This document shows, piece after piece, positions 1-11,700 of a DNA stretch of 64,000 nt (positions are counted from its first letter, which is position 1; the number at the start of each line of letters is the position of its first letter). The stretch spans positions 6,887,206 to 6,951,205 of the forward strand of contig NC_086180.1 of NCBI RefSeq assembly GCF_023053635.1, given 5' to 3'. The stretch is from Elgaria multicarinata webbii (lineage: Eukaryota > Chordata > Lepidosauria > Squamata > Anguidae). Under the pieces are notes generated by a model that was not told where the DNA came from, ran no database searches, and was given only the letters and a program-made list of their open reading frames with translations. Position numbers and translations under genes: made by a program.

Positions 1-716
1 TGGTTTGCAGACAAGAATACATTTCTCACTGCTGAAATGTCCCCCTTTTAGGTGGGAAGGTGAAACAACATGATAGCAGGAAGTACTGTGTAGAGAGAGC
101 TTTTAGTAGTGTGTCAGGTTATATACACTTTTCTGATTAGACAAAATCGTCCCTTTACGGCAGGTGCAGAACAAGCAATGATTGAAGCCTGGTTGAAACT
201 GGTGTGCATAGCTTTTAAAGTAGTAGGAAGCCTTTTGTCATCTCTAAAGAACAAAATATATTTGGTGTTTACTTGTTTTATTTATTTGCTCGTAACTGCT
301 AATGAATTGAAAAACAAGGAGCAGATAGGACTAATTTCTAGATGATCAACTTGGAGGAAATATGAAACATGTTTTCAAGTCCATGTGATTCCATGTCAAG
401 ATAAATGGAATGGCCATAAGTTATAGAAAGGGTTAATAAGCTACTCACAGTAGTTTATTTTGAAAATAAGCAACTGTTACCCCAGTGATCAGACAGACAA
501 GCTACTGTGCGTAGCTTATTAAGCTACTGTGAGTAATCTGAGTCATTCCCCTGCCGTGCTGCAGTCCTCCTGCCCAGCAGTGCTGCTGTTTCGACCATTG
601 ACGACATCGCAGCAGCCTGTTTAACCTTCCACAATACCCCCAATAAGAGGGGAGAGGTTAATTCAGTGGTTCTAGTATCACCCCAACAAAGGGCTCTAAC
701 GTGGAAGTACTCAAGA
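1..716. other. Intergenic or intronic sequence, no gene seen
   Basis: Unassigned. 430-545 holds short inverted words (AGCTACT...AGTAGCT) suggesting an old inverted-repeat element. No coding signal. It may be UBOX5/FASTKD5 5' intron. Confidence 0.4.
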
Positions 717-1065
717 TTATTATTATTATTATTTATTTATATAGCACCATCAATGTACATGGTGCTGTACAGAGTAAAACAGTAAATAGCGAGACCCTGC
801 CGCATAGGCTTACAATCTAATAAAATCATAGTAAAACAATAAGGAGGGGAAGAGAATGCAAACAGGCACTGGGTAGGGTAAACAGGCACTGGGTAGGGTA
901 AAACTAACAGTATAAAGTCAGAACAAAATCAAGTTTTAAAAGCTTTAGGAAAAAGAAAAGTTTTTAGCTGAGCTTTAAAAGCTGCGGTTGAGCTTGTAGT
1001 TCTCAAATGTTCTGGAAGAGCGTTCCAGGCATAAGGGGCAGCAGAAGAAAATGGACGAAGCCGTG
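717..1065 (-). repeat. L2-like LINE 3' end
   Basis: Reverse complement of the tail at 28598-29275: shared GCACCAT..GTACA..GGTGCTGTACAGAGTAAAAC block, ACAATCTAATAAAATCATA, and the end of the RT frame. It contains a 20-base unit present twice in tandem at about 859-900. Confidence 0.75.
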
Positions 1066-2098
1066 CGACCAAACTTCATACATAGCCTTCCCTTGTTGGG
1101 AGGCTCCCAGGGCACCATCAGAACCTTACACAATGATACAGAAAGGAGCAAAAAACCCCGGGTACACCAAAAAGGGGCTGGTGTAAATAAAGCTTTGGAG
1201 GTTTGCAGGATGAGGACTAAACTTCATACACAGCCTCCTCTAGTCAGGAGGTACCTGCTGCACCATCAAAACCCTGCACAATTACAAACAATTACAAAAA
1301 AACTCCAGCCAGCCATCACAACAACCCATGATAGGTTAAATAAGCCATCGTGGGTTATCGTGATGTCCGAACCCAGTCACTGAAGTTGAGAGATGGCCTG
1401 CAAATTGACAATTGTGGAGAACTTTTAGCTAGGGCTATTTCCCAATTAAAGACATTTTAGTTGATAAACCTCTTACATTTGAGTACAAATAAAAACAATA
1501 GTTCAGAAACAAGCATACTTTGCCTTTTAAATCATGTATACATGTGTCACAGCCGGCAATGTCTTAGTGGCATTCCCTCTTCTCTGTGAGAGAAAGGAGC
1601 ATGGCTATTAAGATGATGCTTGCCACCTACAGCTTTTGTAAGTGTCATGGACTGGTGGAAGGGAAAACAGGCAAAATACTGTGTCTGCCTTCATTTTTGC
1701 CCTTCACTTTCAGTGGCCTTTTCTGCTGCCAACAGGTGGAAATCTTGCTTTTTTTTCTGGCACCAACTCAGCCTTAAAACTATTTGGGTCTCAGATATCT
1801 ACTTTAGGTAGTATGGGGGATTAGCTGTTAGATATAGGGAGGATAACCCAAAAAGAAAAAGGGACCACGGCACTCCAAATCTTAAATCTTAAAATCCAGG
1901 TGACTTCCAAGCAATATTTTACTCTCATCAGTCTAGTTCTCTCAATCAGTTCTCTGGTTCCAGCAGCTGACTCTAGGATGTTGGCCTGGCTTCCTTCCCT
2001 CTTTCTCTTTTACTTACTTTGAATTTCTAAAATTATTATTTTTTTCCTCTCCATTACCATCCAATCAGAAGAGTAGTTTTTTGTTCATTTCTGTGAAC
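1066..2098. other. Unassigned sequence
   Basis: Two related segments begin AAACTTCATAC at 1070 and 1219, suggesting an internally duplicated old repeat. The rest (1380-2098) is AT-rich with nothing recognised. Short open frames here have no family likeness. Confidence 0.35.
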
Positions 2099-2101
2099 TA
2101 A

Positions 2102-2949
2102 GGCCATAGCTAGATGGGGCTTTATCCTGAGGCGAACCCCAGGATCGTCCCTGTGCATCCACATTTATTTATTTATTTATTTATTACATTTTTATACCGC
2201 CCAATAGCCGAAGCTCTCTGGGCGGTTCACAAAAATTAAAACCATGATAAAACAACCAACAGGTTAAAAGCACAAATACAAAATACAGTATAAAAAGCAC
2301 AACCAGGATAAAACCACGCAGCAAAATTGATATAAGATTAAAATACAGAGTTAAAACAGTAAAATTTAAATTTAAGTTAAAAGTAAGTGTTAAAATACTG
2401 AGTGAATAAAAAGGTCTTCAGCTGGCGACGAAAGGAGTACAGTGTAGGCGCCAGGCGGACCTCTCTGGGGAGCTCGTTCCACAACCGGGGTGCCACAGCG
2501 GAGAAAGCCCTCCTCCTAGTATGTTTACTTGTTATATTTGATGCACAGGGGATCAGGGAGGGATGATCCCTCCCTTGCCCTGGGATCTCGCCTTTGGTCC
2601 CGGTTTTTCCGCAGTCCCGGGCTGAGCCTGAGACTGCAGAACATGTGGCCGGGTGCCACGAGTTGACCCGGCTCCGCGCACAGGGTGCAGCGCTCCTCAG
2701 GAGTGCTGCGCCCATTAGGGGTAGGGTGGGAGGAGCTGGGAAAATAATTTAAATTTAAAAAACCACTTACCTTTTGTGCACGAGCGTTCGTGCGCTGCTG
2801 CCCCTTTAAAAATAAAAAAGGTGGGTGTGACACCTCTCCTTCTGAGGTCCTCGCGCGTCACGTGTAAACAGAGGAGGGATCTCGCGTTAAATACAACGCG
2901 AGATCTTCCCTCCTCCATTGCAGGATAACAGGTAGGTCTAGCTAAGGCC
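2102..2949. mobile_element. Harbinger-like non-autonomous DNA element, interrupted by an L2 tail
   Basis: Terminal inverted repeat GGCCATAGCTAGA / TCTAGCTAAGGCC (one mismatch), flanked by a 3-bp duplication TAA (2099-2101, 2950-2952). This fits PIF/Harbinger. Inner blocks (CCAGGATCGTCCCTGTGCATCC, then GGATGATCCCTCCC) recur at 25972, 28208 and 50797. An L2 tail sits inside. Confidence 0.65.
2163..2530 (-). repeat. L2-like LINE 3' end inside the Harbinger-like element
   Basis: Starts with (TTTA)n and the hairpin ACCGCCC...GGGCGGT typical of these tails. The minus strand reads RRRAFSAVAPRLWNELPREV and FRRQLKTFLF, the known C-terminus of L2-clade RT proteins. Confidence 0.8.
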
Positions 2950-3112
2950 TAAGTTTCTATTTCCTGAATTTAAAACTTTTTTCCTCTCTCTCTCTGACCT
3001 TCTGTTGAACTTCATAATCTCCTGGCTTCCTGAGTAAAACTTCCTGAGCACTACATTTTAACTGGAAGTTTGACCTCTAAAGTTTTAACCTTTTGGCTGA
3101 CTAGTGTTTGCA

Positions 3113-3155
<43 letters not shown>
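3113..3155. repeat. (CA)n microsatellite
   Basis: Uninterrupted CA dinucleotide run of about 21 units. Confidence 0.95.
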
Positions 3156-3158
<3 letters not shown>

Positions 3159-3440
3159 TTGAGATTTAACCTGATGATATCCTAAAACCAACTAAATACA
3201 AAAACAGATGACAGCTCTGTTACTTCACGATAAACATTTGGATTTAAAAACTGTATTTTGAAAAGAAACCCCCCCTGCTCAATCTTATTAATTCTTAAAG
3301 TTTAATAAGCTTTGTTAATCAATTAAACATTGCAGCCCTACTTCTAGCAATGGGTCCATTTACAATTAGGCAGTGGTAGCATAGACTGCTGGTTGCAAAA
3401 TTGTGGATTGATCTGACTAGTTGTTCAAGTGTCAGAGGTT

Positions 3441-3759
3441 GAAAGGTTGTCACACAGAGGAGGGTCAGGATCTCTTCTCGATCATCCCAGAATGCAGAAC
3501 ACAGAATAATAGGCTCAAGTTACAGGAAGCCAGATTTCAGCTAGACATCAGGAAAAACTTCTTGTTTGTTAGAGCAGTATGAAAATGGAACCCATGACCT
3601 AGGGAGGTGGTGGGCTCTCCCACACTAGAGGCCTTCAAGAAGCAGCTGGACAGCCACCTGTCAGGTATGCTTTAAGGTGGATTCCTACATTGAGCAGGGG
3701 GTTGGACTCGATGGCCTTAGAGGCCCCTTCCAACTCTACTGTTCTGTAATTCTATGATT
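3441..3759 (+). repeat. CR1 LINE 3' end
   Basis: Matches the window's main CR1 tail: GTCACACAGAGGAGGGTCAGG, CATCAGGAAAAACTTC, GGTTGGACTCGATGGCCTT, ending in ATTCTATGATT. 5' truncated. Confidence 0.85.
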
Positions 3760-3936
3760 AGGGTAAAGGTCACACAATAAGTTTTTGCTTAATTGTCAGG
3801 GGTTGGATTCCAAAAGGTGCTTCTTAAATCTTTATTTCAGAGGTGTCCCTTGACTTCAAAATGGTTGCCAACCCCTGCTTTATTTAAATGGTCTATTTTC
3901 ATTAATAAGAGCTACCATTGGCCTTCTAATGTTTGA

Positions 3937-4216
3937 AGGAAGGAAAGGAACCTCTCGTGCAAGCACTGAGTCATTACTGACTCTTGGAGGGACGCCAACT
4001 TTCGCTGACGTTTTCTTGGCAGGCCTTATAGCGGGGTGGTTTGCCGTTGCCTTCCCTGGCCGTTATTACCTTTCCCCCAGCTAACTGAGTACTCATTTTA
4101 CCGACCTCAGGAGGATGGAAGGCTGAGTCAACCCGAGCCGGCTGCCTGAAACCAGCTTCCGCTGGGATCGAACTCAGGCCGTGGGGAGAGTTTCAGCTGC
4201 AGAAACTGCTGCTTTT
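3937..4216 (-). repeat. Sauria SINE
   Basis: Reverse orientation. Contains ACTCATTTTACCGACCTC, GGATGGAAGGCTGAGTC, CGGTTTGCCGTTGCCTTCCC-like core and the tRNA-related end with GGGATCGAACTCAGGCC (B box). Squamate-specific family. Confidence 0.85.
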
Positions 4217-4407
4217 TAAAAACTTTTTCCTTCTCTCATTCCTTATGAAAGATTTGCACAAACCTTAACTCTTCCAGGGTAACATAAGGCACACTCTTCA
4301 TACACATGTATATAAATTGTATGTATATAAATCATAATGTGTGTTTCAAATCTTGTAGTAGCTAGTTGTGAGGCACCTGGCCTTTACTTTTGCAAAATAA
4401 CTTGTAT

Positions 4408-4575
4408 GAATAATTTATTTTATTTATTTATTACATTTATATACCGCCCCACAGCCGAAGCTCTCTGGGCAGTTTACAAAAGCTAAAAGCAGTAAACATT
4501 AAAAGTATACAAAATTTAAAAACCGTCAGAGACATAAAAACAACGGTATGAAAACAGCAACATCCATTTAAGGGG
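4408..4575 (-). repeat. L2-like LINE 3' end
   Basis: (TTTA)n followed by TATACCGCCCCACAGCCGAAGCTCTCTGGGCAG-type hairpin and AAAAGCTAAAAGCAG. It ends about 200 bases before the FASTKD5 acceptor. Confidence 0.75.
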
Positions 4576-4776
4576 ATGAGTAGGGACTGTTAGCTGCAGA
4601 ATAAGTCAGTTTTCTAGTGGACCTCCAATGTGCTGTGTGTGTTTGAAGTGCTCGGTAGGTATTGTCTTTCAGAACATACCTTGCTATGATGTTAAAGGGT
4701 TAGTTCTGTTTAGAAAAAAAGAAGGAAGGAAGGAAAGACAACCCATCATGACAGATGGAAGCCACTCATTTTTCAT

Positions 4777-4791
4777 CTGCCCTTTTTTCAG
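4777..4791 (+). promoter_or_regulatory. Splice acceptor before the FASTKD5 coding exon
   Basis: A pyrimidine-rich run ends in CAG at 4789-4791, 29 bases before the preferred FASTKD5 ATG. It fits the known mammalian arrangement in which FASTKD5 has a non-coding 5' exon shared with UBOX5. Inferred from sequence only. Confidence 0.6.
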
Positions 4792-4820
4792 TACCTGGAA
4801 CCAATTCTCACCTGGTAATT

Positions 4821-7295
4821 ATGGCCATGGCTACGAGGATAACCTGCCGAAGAATTGCAGGGCGATCTTGCAAGGCGGCTGCCTTTTCTACTGCAACCAA
4901 GGCCGGGTGTAAGAAGATCTTCTTCAGAAAGGCGGAAGAGTTCCAGAAAACCAGAGAGGCAGTCAAGGGTTCCAAACCTGCTGTCTCACTCAGACTGTGG
5001 AAGCCTGCCGAATACAGGGTATCTTTTAATCCCTCGGCCTACCCAGGAACTGAAGGCGTAGGTCATGAAGCTGTCCCGAGAAGTCTGGAGGAAGAATCGC
5101 TTGAAAGTGACTACAGCAGAATCGCTGCCAAACAGGTCCAGAACACGTACCATGTTACCTGCTCACGAAGGCTTTCTAGCACAAACAATACGCTGTTGGA
5201 TATGGAAGACAATAAGTTCTCCGACCAGGCTCTCTTGATGCAGCTGACTAAACTAGCCCCCAAGAAAGATGAGGGCCAAGCTGCTTGTGTGGAAGCCTAT
5301 GATACTAAGGAAGATCCCAGGGCATTCCAGAAGCAAAGGCCTGAATACAAATCTCTCTGTTTCAACAGAGATGAGCTCTCTCCAACCCTTCCCATGGAGG
5401 AATTTAACTTGATCCTAGAGAAAGTCACTGTGCTGAAAAGTAACCTGAAGCCAGGGACAATTGCAGATTATTTCTCCAGGCTAAGCCGCTTGCCAGCAAA
5501 TCAACACTTACGTTTGATGTCCAATACCAGGTTTACTATGCTGTGTCGGTATGGCATGGAGAACATCCAGCGCTTTGATATGTGTGAGCTTATTATGGTT
5601 TTAAAAGCATTTGTCTGTTTCGCCCTTCCACCTACCCACTCTTTGCTGGATGTGTATGAAAGGGAATGCCGCCGTCGGGCCTGGAACATGAGCATGGATC
5701 AGCAACTGCTGGTGGCTGATCTGTGGCGTTGCTTGGGGCGCCGTGTCCCTCAGTATTTAGACATTGTGTTGAGCTATGTTAATTTGCATTGGCAAAATCT
5801 CACTTTGACCCAACTGGTTCAGCTAGTCTACATCATGGGTGAAGGCCGTAAAGCCCCTGAAGAGTTAGTACAAAAGCTAGACATCTTGGTGTTAAAGCAG
5901 TTGGACTTTCTCAACCTAGAGGAAGTGGGGGCCATTTGTTTAGGCTTCTTCAAGTCACACAACGGTCTCTCGGAACACACTATGAAAAAAATTGGCGATA
6001 AAGTCTCTGCCCACATGGCAGAGATGAGCAATTACGCCTTAGTGAATGTCCTTAAAATGTTTCGCTTCACTCATATTGGTCATTTAGATTTTCTGAGGGA
6101 GCTTGGGAATGTTGTTCCTCCTCAGATACCAGCTATAGGCATTCAAGGTGTCATGCACATAACCCTTGCCTGTTCAGCTTTGCATTATTTTGATCAAAAC
6201 ATTATGAATGCCGTCGCCTTTTCTGTGCCTTCCAGGGCAGCTTATTGCCGAAGCAAAGACATCGCCAAATTCTTGTGGTCTTTTGGATGCTTGAACTATG
6301 AGCCACCCAATGCAGAGGAATTTTATGCCATCCTCGAGGAACAGATTCATGCAAAGATGGATGAATTCCAGAAATTCCCCGAACATTTGCTCACCTGCTT
6401 GCTAGCTCTGGCATTTGCAAAGCGGTTCCCAAATGACTTGATAGATTATGCTCTGAGTCCTGAGTTTATCAAATTAAGCGCCAAGAATAAATTTGAACTT
6501 CAGAAGGACTTTTTCACTCTTGATGGTACAGTGGAGATTGAATGTCCCAGTTACACGGGCAATCGCCTTGCACCACAGATTAAGCAAGAGGTGACAGAGA
6601 TGCTGTGGAACTATGCCAAGAAGGATATCTGTATGAAGCAGGAAGTGACTGAAGCTCTGTCTTTACTGGAAGAGATCCTGGGTGGGCCCCAGTATGTCAA
6701 AAACCACATGATCTTGCCTCACACCAGATCAATAGATTTGGAGATTCATTTAGACTCTCACCAAAAACCATTGCCATTTAACTCAGAAGCTGTTACAACA
6801 GTAAAATTAGAACTAAAAAAGAACGAACTCTGCCTTACAGATGACTTAATGAATCAGCTTTTAAAAGGAAGGTCAAGTAGCCAGTTCCCTGTAGATGGTG
6901 AAAGCGAGACTGAGATGTGGACCCAGAAAAGAGCACTACAGGCGCAGTCTCCCTCCAGTTCGAACCATTTTTCATTTTCCAATGGAGTTCTTCTGACTGG
7001 CGCCATCTTGGATGCTTTGACCAAACCAGAGGTCTCTTGTGAGAGTCCAGCCCCTCGGCTGAACGAGCCGCAACACGGAGGCGTGAAAGTAGCTGTTCAG
7101 GTGTCCACTAAGAACCACCACTGCTATGGGTCGAAACGCTTGTTAGGGCTCCACAATTTGAAAAGGAGGCAACTCCATCAAATTGGATACAGAGTGATAG
7201 AACTGCCCTTCTGGGAATGGTTTCCGCTACTCAGGCGTAGCCATTTAGAAAAACTGAGCTATTTACACGATAAAGTGTTTGGCTCTTCGCTGTAG
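4821..7295 (+). CDS. FASTKD5: FASTKD5, FAST kinase domain-containing protein 5 (mitochondrial RNA processing)
   Basis: One uninterrupted reading frame of 824 codons. FASTKD5 is a mitochondrial-matrix RNA granule protein needed to mature mitochondrial mRNAs whose ends are not set by tRNAs (family knowledge). Visible: a basic Arg/Lys/Ala-rich N-terminus suited to mitochondrial import; a FAST_1-type helical region near residues 405-470 (LVNVLKMFRFTHIGHLDFL, then GIQGVMHITLACSALHYF); a FAST_2-type region near 560-650 (LGGPQYVKNHMILPHTRS); and a C-terminal RAP domain near 757-816 (HHCYGSKRLLGLHNLKRRQL, IGYRVIELPFWEW, LEKLSYLHDKVF). The frame is open back to an ATG at 4755, but a strong pyrimidine tract with AG at 4790-4791 suggests the exon starts at 4792, so 4821 is preferred; 4827 has a better Kozak context. 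Mammalian FASTKD5 is about 760 residues from memory, so the N-terminal part is longer here. No upstream exon is visible. Confidence 0.95.
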   Translation: MAMATRITCRRIAGRSCKAAAFSTATKAGCKKIFFRKAEEFQKTREAVKGSKPAVSLRLWKPAEYRVSFNPSAYPGTEGVGHEAVPRSLEEESLESDYSRIAAKQVQNTYHVTCSRRLSSTNNTLLDMEDNKFSDQALLMQLTKLAPKKDEGQAACVEAYDTKEDPRAFQKQRPEYKSLCFNRDELSPTLPMEEFNLILEKVTVLKSNLKPGTIADYFSRLSRLPANQHLRLMSNTRFTMLCRYGMENIQRFDMCELIMVLKAFVCFALPPTHSLLDVYERECRRRAWNMSMDQQLLVADLWRCLGRRVPQYLDIVLSYVNLHWQNLTLTQLVQLVYIMGEGRKAPEELVQKLDILVLKQLDFLNLEEVGAICLGFFKSHNGLSEHTMKKIGDKVSAHMAEMSNYALVNVLKMFRFTHIGHLDFLRELGNVVPPQIPAIGIQGVMHITLACSALHYFDQNIMNAVAFSVPSRAAYCRSKDIAKFLWSFGCLNYEPPNAEEFYAILEEQIHAKMDEFQKFPEHLLTCLLALAFAKRFPNDLIDYALSPEFIKLSAKNKFELQKDFFTLDGTVEIECPSYTGNRLAPQIKQEVTEMLWNYAKKDICMKQEVTEALSLLEEILGGPQYVKNHMILPHTRSIDLEIHLDSHQKPLPFNSEAVTTVKLELKKNELCLTDDLMNQLLKGRSSSQFPVDGESETEMWTQKRALQAQSPSSSNHFSFSNGVLLTGAILDALTKPEVSCESPAPRLNEPQHGGVKVAVQVSTKNHHCYGSKRLLGLHNLKRRQLHQIGYRVIELPFWEWFPLLRRSHLEKLSYLHDKVFGSSL

Positions 7296-7885
7296 GAGGA
7301 AACCAAGATGTCAAGTAGATCCAAAATTCTAAAGCTGACACGCTGATGCTTTTAGTTTCAACCACGTTCTTTGAGATACCATAGCCGGGTGGGTGGCTTT
7401 CCACCAGAATATACCTGACTTTTCCTAAGCTACTTAATTGGTGTCATTTCTTTGCAGGGCCCATTCTTCAGTATTTTCAGAAGCACATTATTTGGGATGT
7501 TCCCTTTTTAAAAAACGCATTTCCCAGTGGTTTTGCTGTAACTAAAATGTCTCTTCTATATAACTTTTATCGGCTGCTTCCCCCCCCCCCCCGAAAGGGG
7601 GTCGAAGGTTAACAGGGAGGGATAAAGCTCTTCCAAGTATTCAGGATACCAGTATGGTCTAGTGGCAAGATCTGGATTTAAACCCCCGTTCACCTGTAAC
7701 TTGAGCAACCCTTAACAGTTTTGGTTCCCCACTTGTAAAATGAGAATTAAATTTGCATATTAAAAAAAGTGGATTTAGAGAGAAGTGCGTGAGAGAGGAA
7801 TTGTAAAGTTCTTTGCTCCAAACAATATTTTAGTAATTGTTTCTGGGATATTAAGCATTGCGGGATAATATGGAATTGCTCACAG
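7296..7885. other. FASTKD5 3' flank
   Basis: Probable 3' UTR and downstream sequence, with a C homopolymer at about 7581-7592. No clear AATAAA before the L2 tail at 7886. Confidence 0.4.
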
Positions 7886-7962
7886 AGGCATTTATTTGTG
7901 AACCGCCCAGAGAGCTCCGGCTATTGGGCGGTATAGAAATGAAATGAAATAAATAAATATGT
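7886..7962 (+). repeat. L2-like LINE 3' tip
   Basis: GAACCGCCCAGAGAGCTCCGG..GGGCGGTATAG then (AAAT)n. The AATAAATAAA here could serve as a FASTKD5 polyadenylation signal. Confidence 0.75.
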
Positions 7963-8069
7963 TTTATCTCTTCAATCTCTTCCACTTTAGTCTCCTTTTT
8001 GTTCAGAATAGTTGGCATGTGGAGGTAAAGGGTAGACTTCCCCGTGTTTCAAATGAGTGGCTGGAACCT

Positions 8070-8484
8070 AGAATCATACAATAGCAGAGTTGGAAGGGGC
8101 CTACAAGGCCATCGAGTCCAACCCCCTGCTCAATGCAGGAATCCACCCTAAAGCATCCCTGACAGATGGTTGTCCAGCTGCCTCTTGAAGGCCTCTAGTG
8201 TGGGAGAGCCCACCACCTCCCTAGGTAACTGATTCCGTTGTCGTACTGCTCTAACAGTCAGGAAGTTTTTCCTGATGTCCAGCTGGAATCTGGCATCCTT
8301 TAACTTGAGCCTGTTATTCTGTGTCCTGCACTCTGGGAGGATTGAGAAGAGATCCTGGCCCTCCTCTGTGTGACAACCTTTCAAGTCCTTGAAGAGTGCT
8401 CTCATGTCTCCCCTCAATCTTCTCTTCTCCAGGCTAAACATGCCCAGTTCTTTCAGTCTCTCTTCATAGGGCTTTGTTTCCAGA
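8070..8484 (-). repeat. CR1 LINE 3' end
   Basis: Starts AGAATCATACAATAGCAGAG and runs through GGTTGTCCAGCTGCCTC to the RT region; the minus strand reads [20 protein letters not shown] and [15 protein letters not shown]. Confidence 0.88.
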
Positions 8485-8924
8485 CGTAATCGACCTATTA
8501 CGATTTAATTCACCTACATTTGTTGATGTTTGTAAGAATCGGACCAAAGGCTATTGCTTAATCAGGAATTATGGTGGAAATTCCTCACTTAGGTTTCTGA
8601 TTAGGCTTTTGATGTTACTAGTCAAAATCCATTTTTATTCATATGCCCATTTTTGATCTGTATGCTTGAGTATTGCCTTGCCTTTTCTTTAAGGAGGGCA
8701 TCTAGCTAACAGCCCTACTGTGCGGCATGGTTCCCTCTGTCAAGGTTTTGTGCTGGATTCAGAATATGGCAACAAAAGAATTGCATCCCTTTTGTGAGCT
8801 GGCGTGGAGGGCTGTGAATTGCTTGTAAACATACAGCTGGGCTGTGAGCTATGCTTTCTAGTGAAGGTGGATTTTATAACCAAAACAGGTGCACTTTACC
8901 ATGTTCCGTACATATCTATTACCC

Positions 8925-9091
8925 GTATTTCTTCGATTGTAAGACGCCATCGATTGTAAGACGCACATTAATTTCAGTACCACCAACAGAAATAAAAACC
9001 CTAAGACACACCCGCGATTCTAAGATGCACCCCATTTTTAGAGATGTTTATATGGGGGGAAAAGTGCGTCTTAGAATCGAAGAAATAGGGT
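8925..9091. mobile_element. Short inverted-repeat DNA element (MITE)
   Basis: Ends ACCCGTATTTCTTCGATTG and, inverted, ACCCTATTTCTTCGATTC, followed by TAAGACGC on both arms: about 26 bp of terminal inverted repeat around a 165-bp body. Superfamily not assigned; no clean target duplication. Confidence 0.65.
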
Positions 9092-9302
9092 CTTTATTGC
9101 ATTTCTATACTAGCCGATAACTGAAGCTCTTCGAGCAGTTCACAAGAGTTAAAACCATAAAATGCAAAAACATGATCAAACCTAATACAAAACTTTTAAA
9201 AAGGTAAAATTCAGGATAAAAACCAGCAACTGTTTGGCCACTGCGTGAACAGAAAGCTGGACTAGATGGACCCTTGGTCTGATCCTGCTGGGTTCTTCTT
9301 AT
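9092..9302. repeat. Joined L2 tail (minus) and CR1-B tip (plus)
   Basis: 9092-9225 is a worn L2-like tail in reverse. 9230-9302 carries GTGAACAGAAAGCTGGACTAG and GGTCTGATCCTGCTGGGTTC, the 3' tip of the second CR1 subfamily. Confidence 0.6.
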
Positions 9303-10340
9303 GTTCTTACAATGGGAATTATCATCCAACAGATCTTGAGAGCACCAGATTGGAGAAGCCTGGATTAGAGGAATAAATAAACAAGCCGGAGGTGATTTCC
9401 AAAAGAAATAGCAACAGTTACTGATTAGCATTAAGGCACGTGCAATGAAACAGTTTGCTTAAGGTGTTGGTTGAGAAGTGGCATTTACAGGGTTAAATGC
9501 AAGCCCAGAATATCTTGGACACTGGTAATCCAAGCAAACATATATAAAAATGGGGTTAAAAACCTAGAGGGGGGTGGAATATGAGCTTGTATATGTAGTT
9601 TAATATGGAAAGGGGGGAAATAAGGGATCGACTGCCATAGGGCCCAAATAGAGGAGTTCAGGCTGGTGATTTCGTTCTGTAGGAAATATGAGTAGAGTTG
9701 TTGGAACAGGGATTGGGTGCAAACAGATTCAAAATTGCTGCAAAGAGATTTGGGAGCAGAGGGAGAGATGTTGGGGCTGGGAGAGGAGGTGGCAGTGAAT
9801 CCTGAAGAAATAAGGGTTGGAACGTTGTAGGGCAGACTTTAGGGTAGAAAGAGATGCTGCAGATGAAGAGGACGCTAAGTGAGGAAAGGAGGATCTGGCT
9901 GTGTTTCCAGTAAGGAATCCAGTGCTTATGAGTCCATGGCCAACATTTTAAATGGTACAGTAAAGCCTTAGCAAAATATAGAGGCGATAAAGAGTCATTG
10001 CCTAGCTGAGAAGAGGTGAGTTATGAAAAATGTACATCTTTAATCCGCATGGCTGATGCACAAAGCATTTGAGCAAGCAAGCTCTTCAGGAATGGAAAAA
10101 GCATGGTTAGCAGCGTCAGGATTTCTTTTTGCAGCAAAAATGAGGGTTCTTTGAGGCAAAGTTTCCTGAAACACTGGCATTAACATTTCTAATTTGGGGT
10201 TTAAGATTTTTTTTTTTTAAAAAAAAGACAAGCTGTGTTCCCACTTCCCTATTTCCTGTCGAGGTTTTAAAAAGTGCCCTCCGCCAGAAGATGGTTTTGT
10301 TACTCCTTCCCTCCTGGCCCTGATGGAAGCTGGGAGAGTT
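9303..10340. other. Unassigned sequence
   Basis: G/A-rich, no open frame of note and no repeat I can name. It lies between FASTKD5 and UBOX5 coding exon 1, so is probably UBOX5 intron. Confidence 0.35.
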
Positions 10341-11700
10341 CTTATTTATTTATTTATTTCATTTCATTTCATTTCTATACCGCCCAATAGCCAAAGCTCT
10401 CTGGGCGGTTCACAAAAATTAAAACCATGAAGAGCATAATAAAACAACCAACAATTTAAAAATACAAAATACAATATAAAAAGCATGACCAGGATAAAAC
10501 CACACAGCAAAAATTGATATAGGTTAAAATATGAGATTAAAACAGCAGAGTTTAAATTTAAGTTAAATAAGGTGCTAAAATACTGAGAAAATAAGGTCTT
10601 CAGCTGACAACGAAAGGAAAACAATGTAGGTGCCAAGCGAACCTCTCTGGGGAGCTCGTTCCACAGCTGGGGTGCCACAGCAGAGAAGGCCCTCCTCCTA
10701 GTAGGCACCTGCCTCACTTCCTTCGGCAGGAGCTCACGGAGAAGGACCCCTGTGGATGATCTTAAGGTCCAGGCAGGCACATATGGGAGGAGGCATTCCT
10801 TAAAATAACCTGGCCCCAAGCCGTTTAGGGCTTTGAATGTTAATACCAGCTCTTTGAATCGGGCCCGGACCTGGACTGGCAGCCAATGAAGTTGTAGAAG
10901 GACTGGCGTGATATGATCTCATCAGCCAGTCCCTGTTTGTAGGTGGGCTGCCCTGTTTTGTACCAGCTGAAGTTTCCAGACCGTTTTCAAAGGCAGCCCC
11001 ACATATAACGCATTGCAGTAATCCAAACGAGAGGTTATCAGAGCATGGATAACTGTAGCTAGGCTATCTCTGTCCAGATAAGGGCATCGTTGGTATATCA
11101 GCCTAAGCTGATAAAAGGTGCTCTTTGCCACCGAGTTCACCTGTGCAAGTGACAGTTCTGGATCCAAGAGCACCCCCAAACTACAGACCTGATCCTTTAG
11201 GGAGAGTGCAACCCCGTCCAGGACAGGGTAAGCATCACCTCACCGGACAGATGAACCACCCGCTAACAGTACCTCCATCTTGTTTGGATTGAGTCTCAGT
11301 TTATTAGCCCTCATCCAGTCCATTACCGTGCCCAAGCACTGGTTCAGAACAGCCACCTGGGTTTGATGAAAAGGAAAGGTATTGCTGGGTATCATCTGCA
11401 TGACACCTCAGTCCACATCTCCGGATAACCTCTCCCAGCGGCTTCATGTATATGTTAAACAGCATAGGGGATAAAATAGAGCCCTGCGGAACCCCATGGC
11501 TTAGGAACTACGGCACAGAGCAATAATCCCCCAGCACCACCTTCTGGAATCGGCCATCCAAGTAGGAGCGGAAGCACTGCAACGCAGTACCTCCAACTCC
11601 CAGCTGAGACAACCTATCCAGAAGGATACCATGGTCGATAGTATCGAAAGCCGCTGAGAGGTCCAGGAGAACCAACAGGGTTCTTACAGTAGCATAAAGG
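10341..11700 (-). mobile_element. L2-like LINE, 3' 1.35 kb with RT C-terminal half
   Basis: The longest LINE copy here. The minus strand reads VLLDPELSLAQVNSVAKSTF, YQRCPYLDRDSLATVIHALI and TSRLDYCNALYVGLPLK, the L2-clade reverse transcriptase region; then RRRAFSAVAPQLWNELPREV at the C-terminus and a (AAAT)n tail at 10343. Several frame breaks mark it as dead. Confidence 0.82.

Noticed and set aside
4755-4820. 22-residue N-terminal extension of FASTKD5 from the upstream ATG
   Set aside because: It crosses a strong splice acceptor at 4790-4791, so the first part is probably intronic; the basic import-like sequence begins after 4821.
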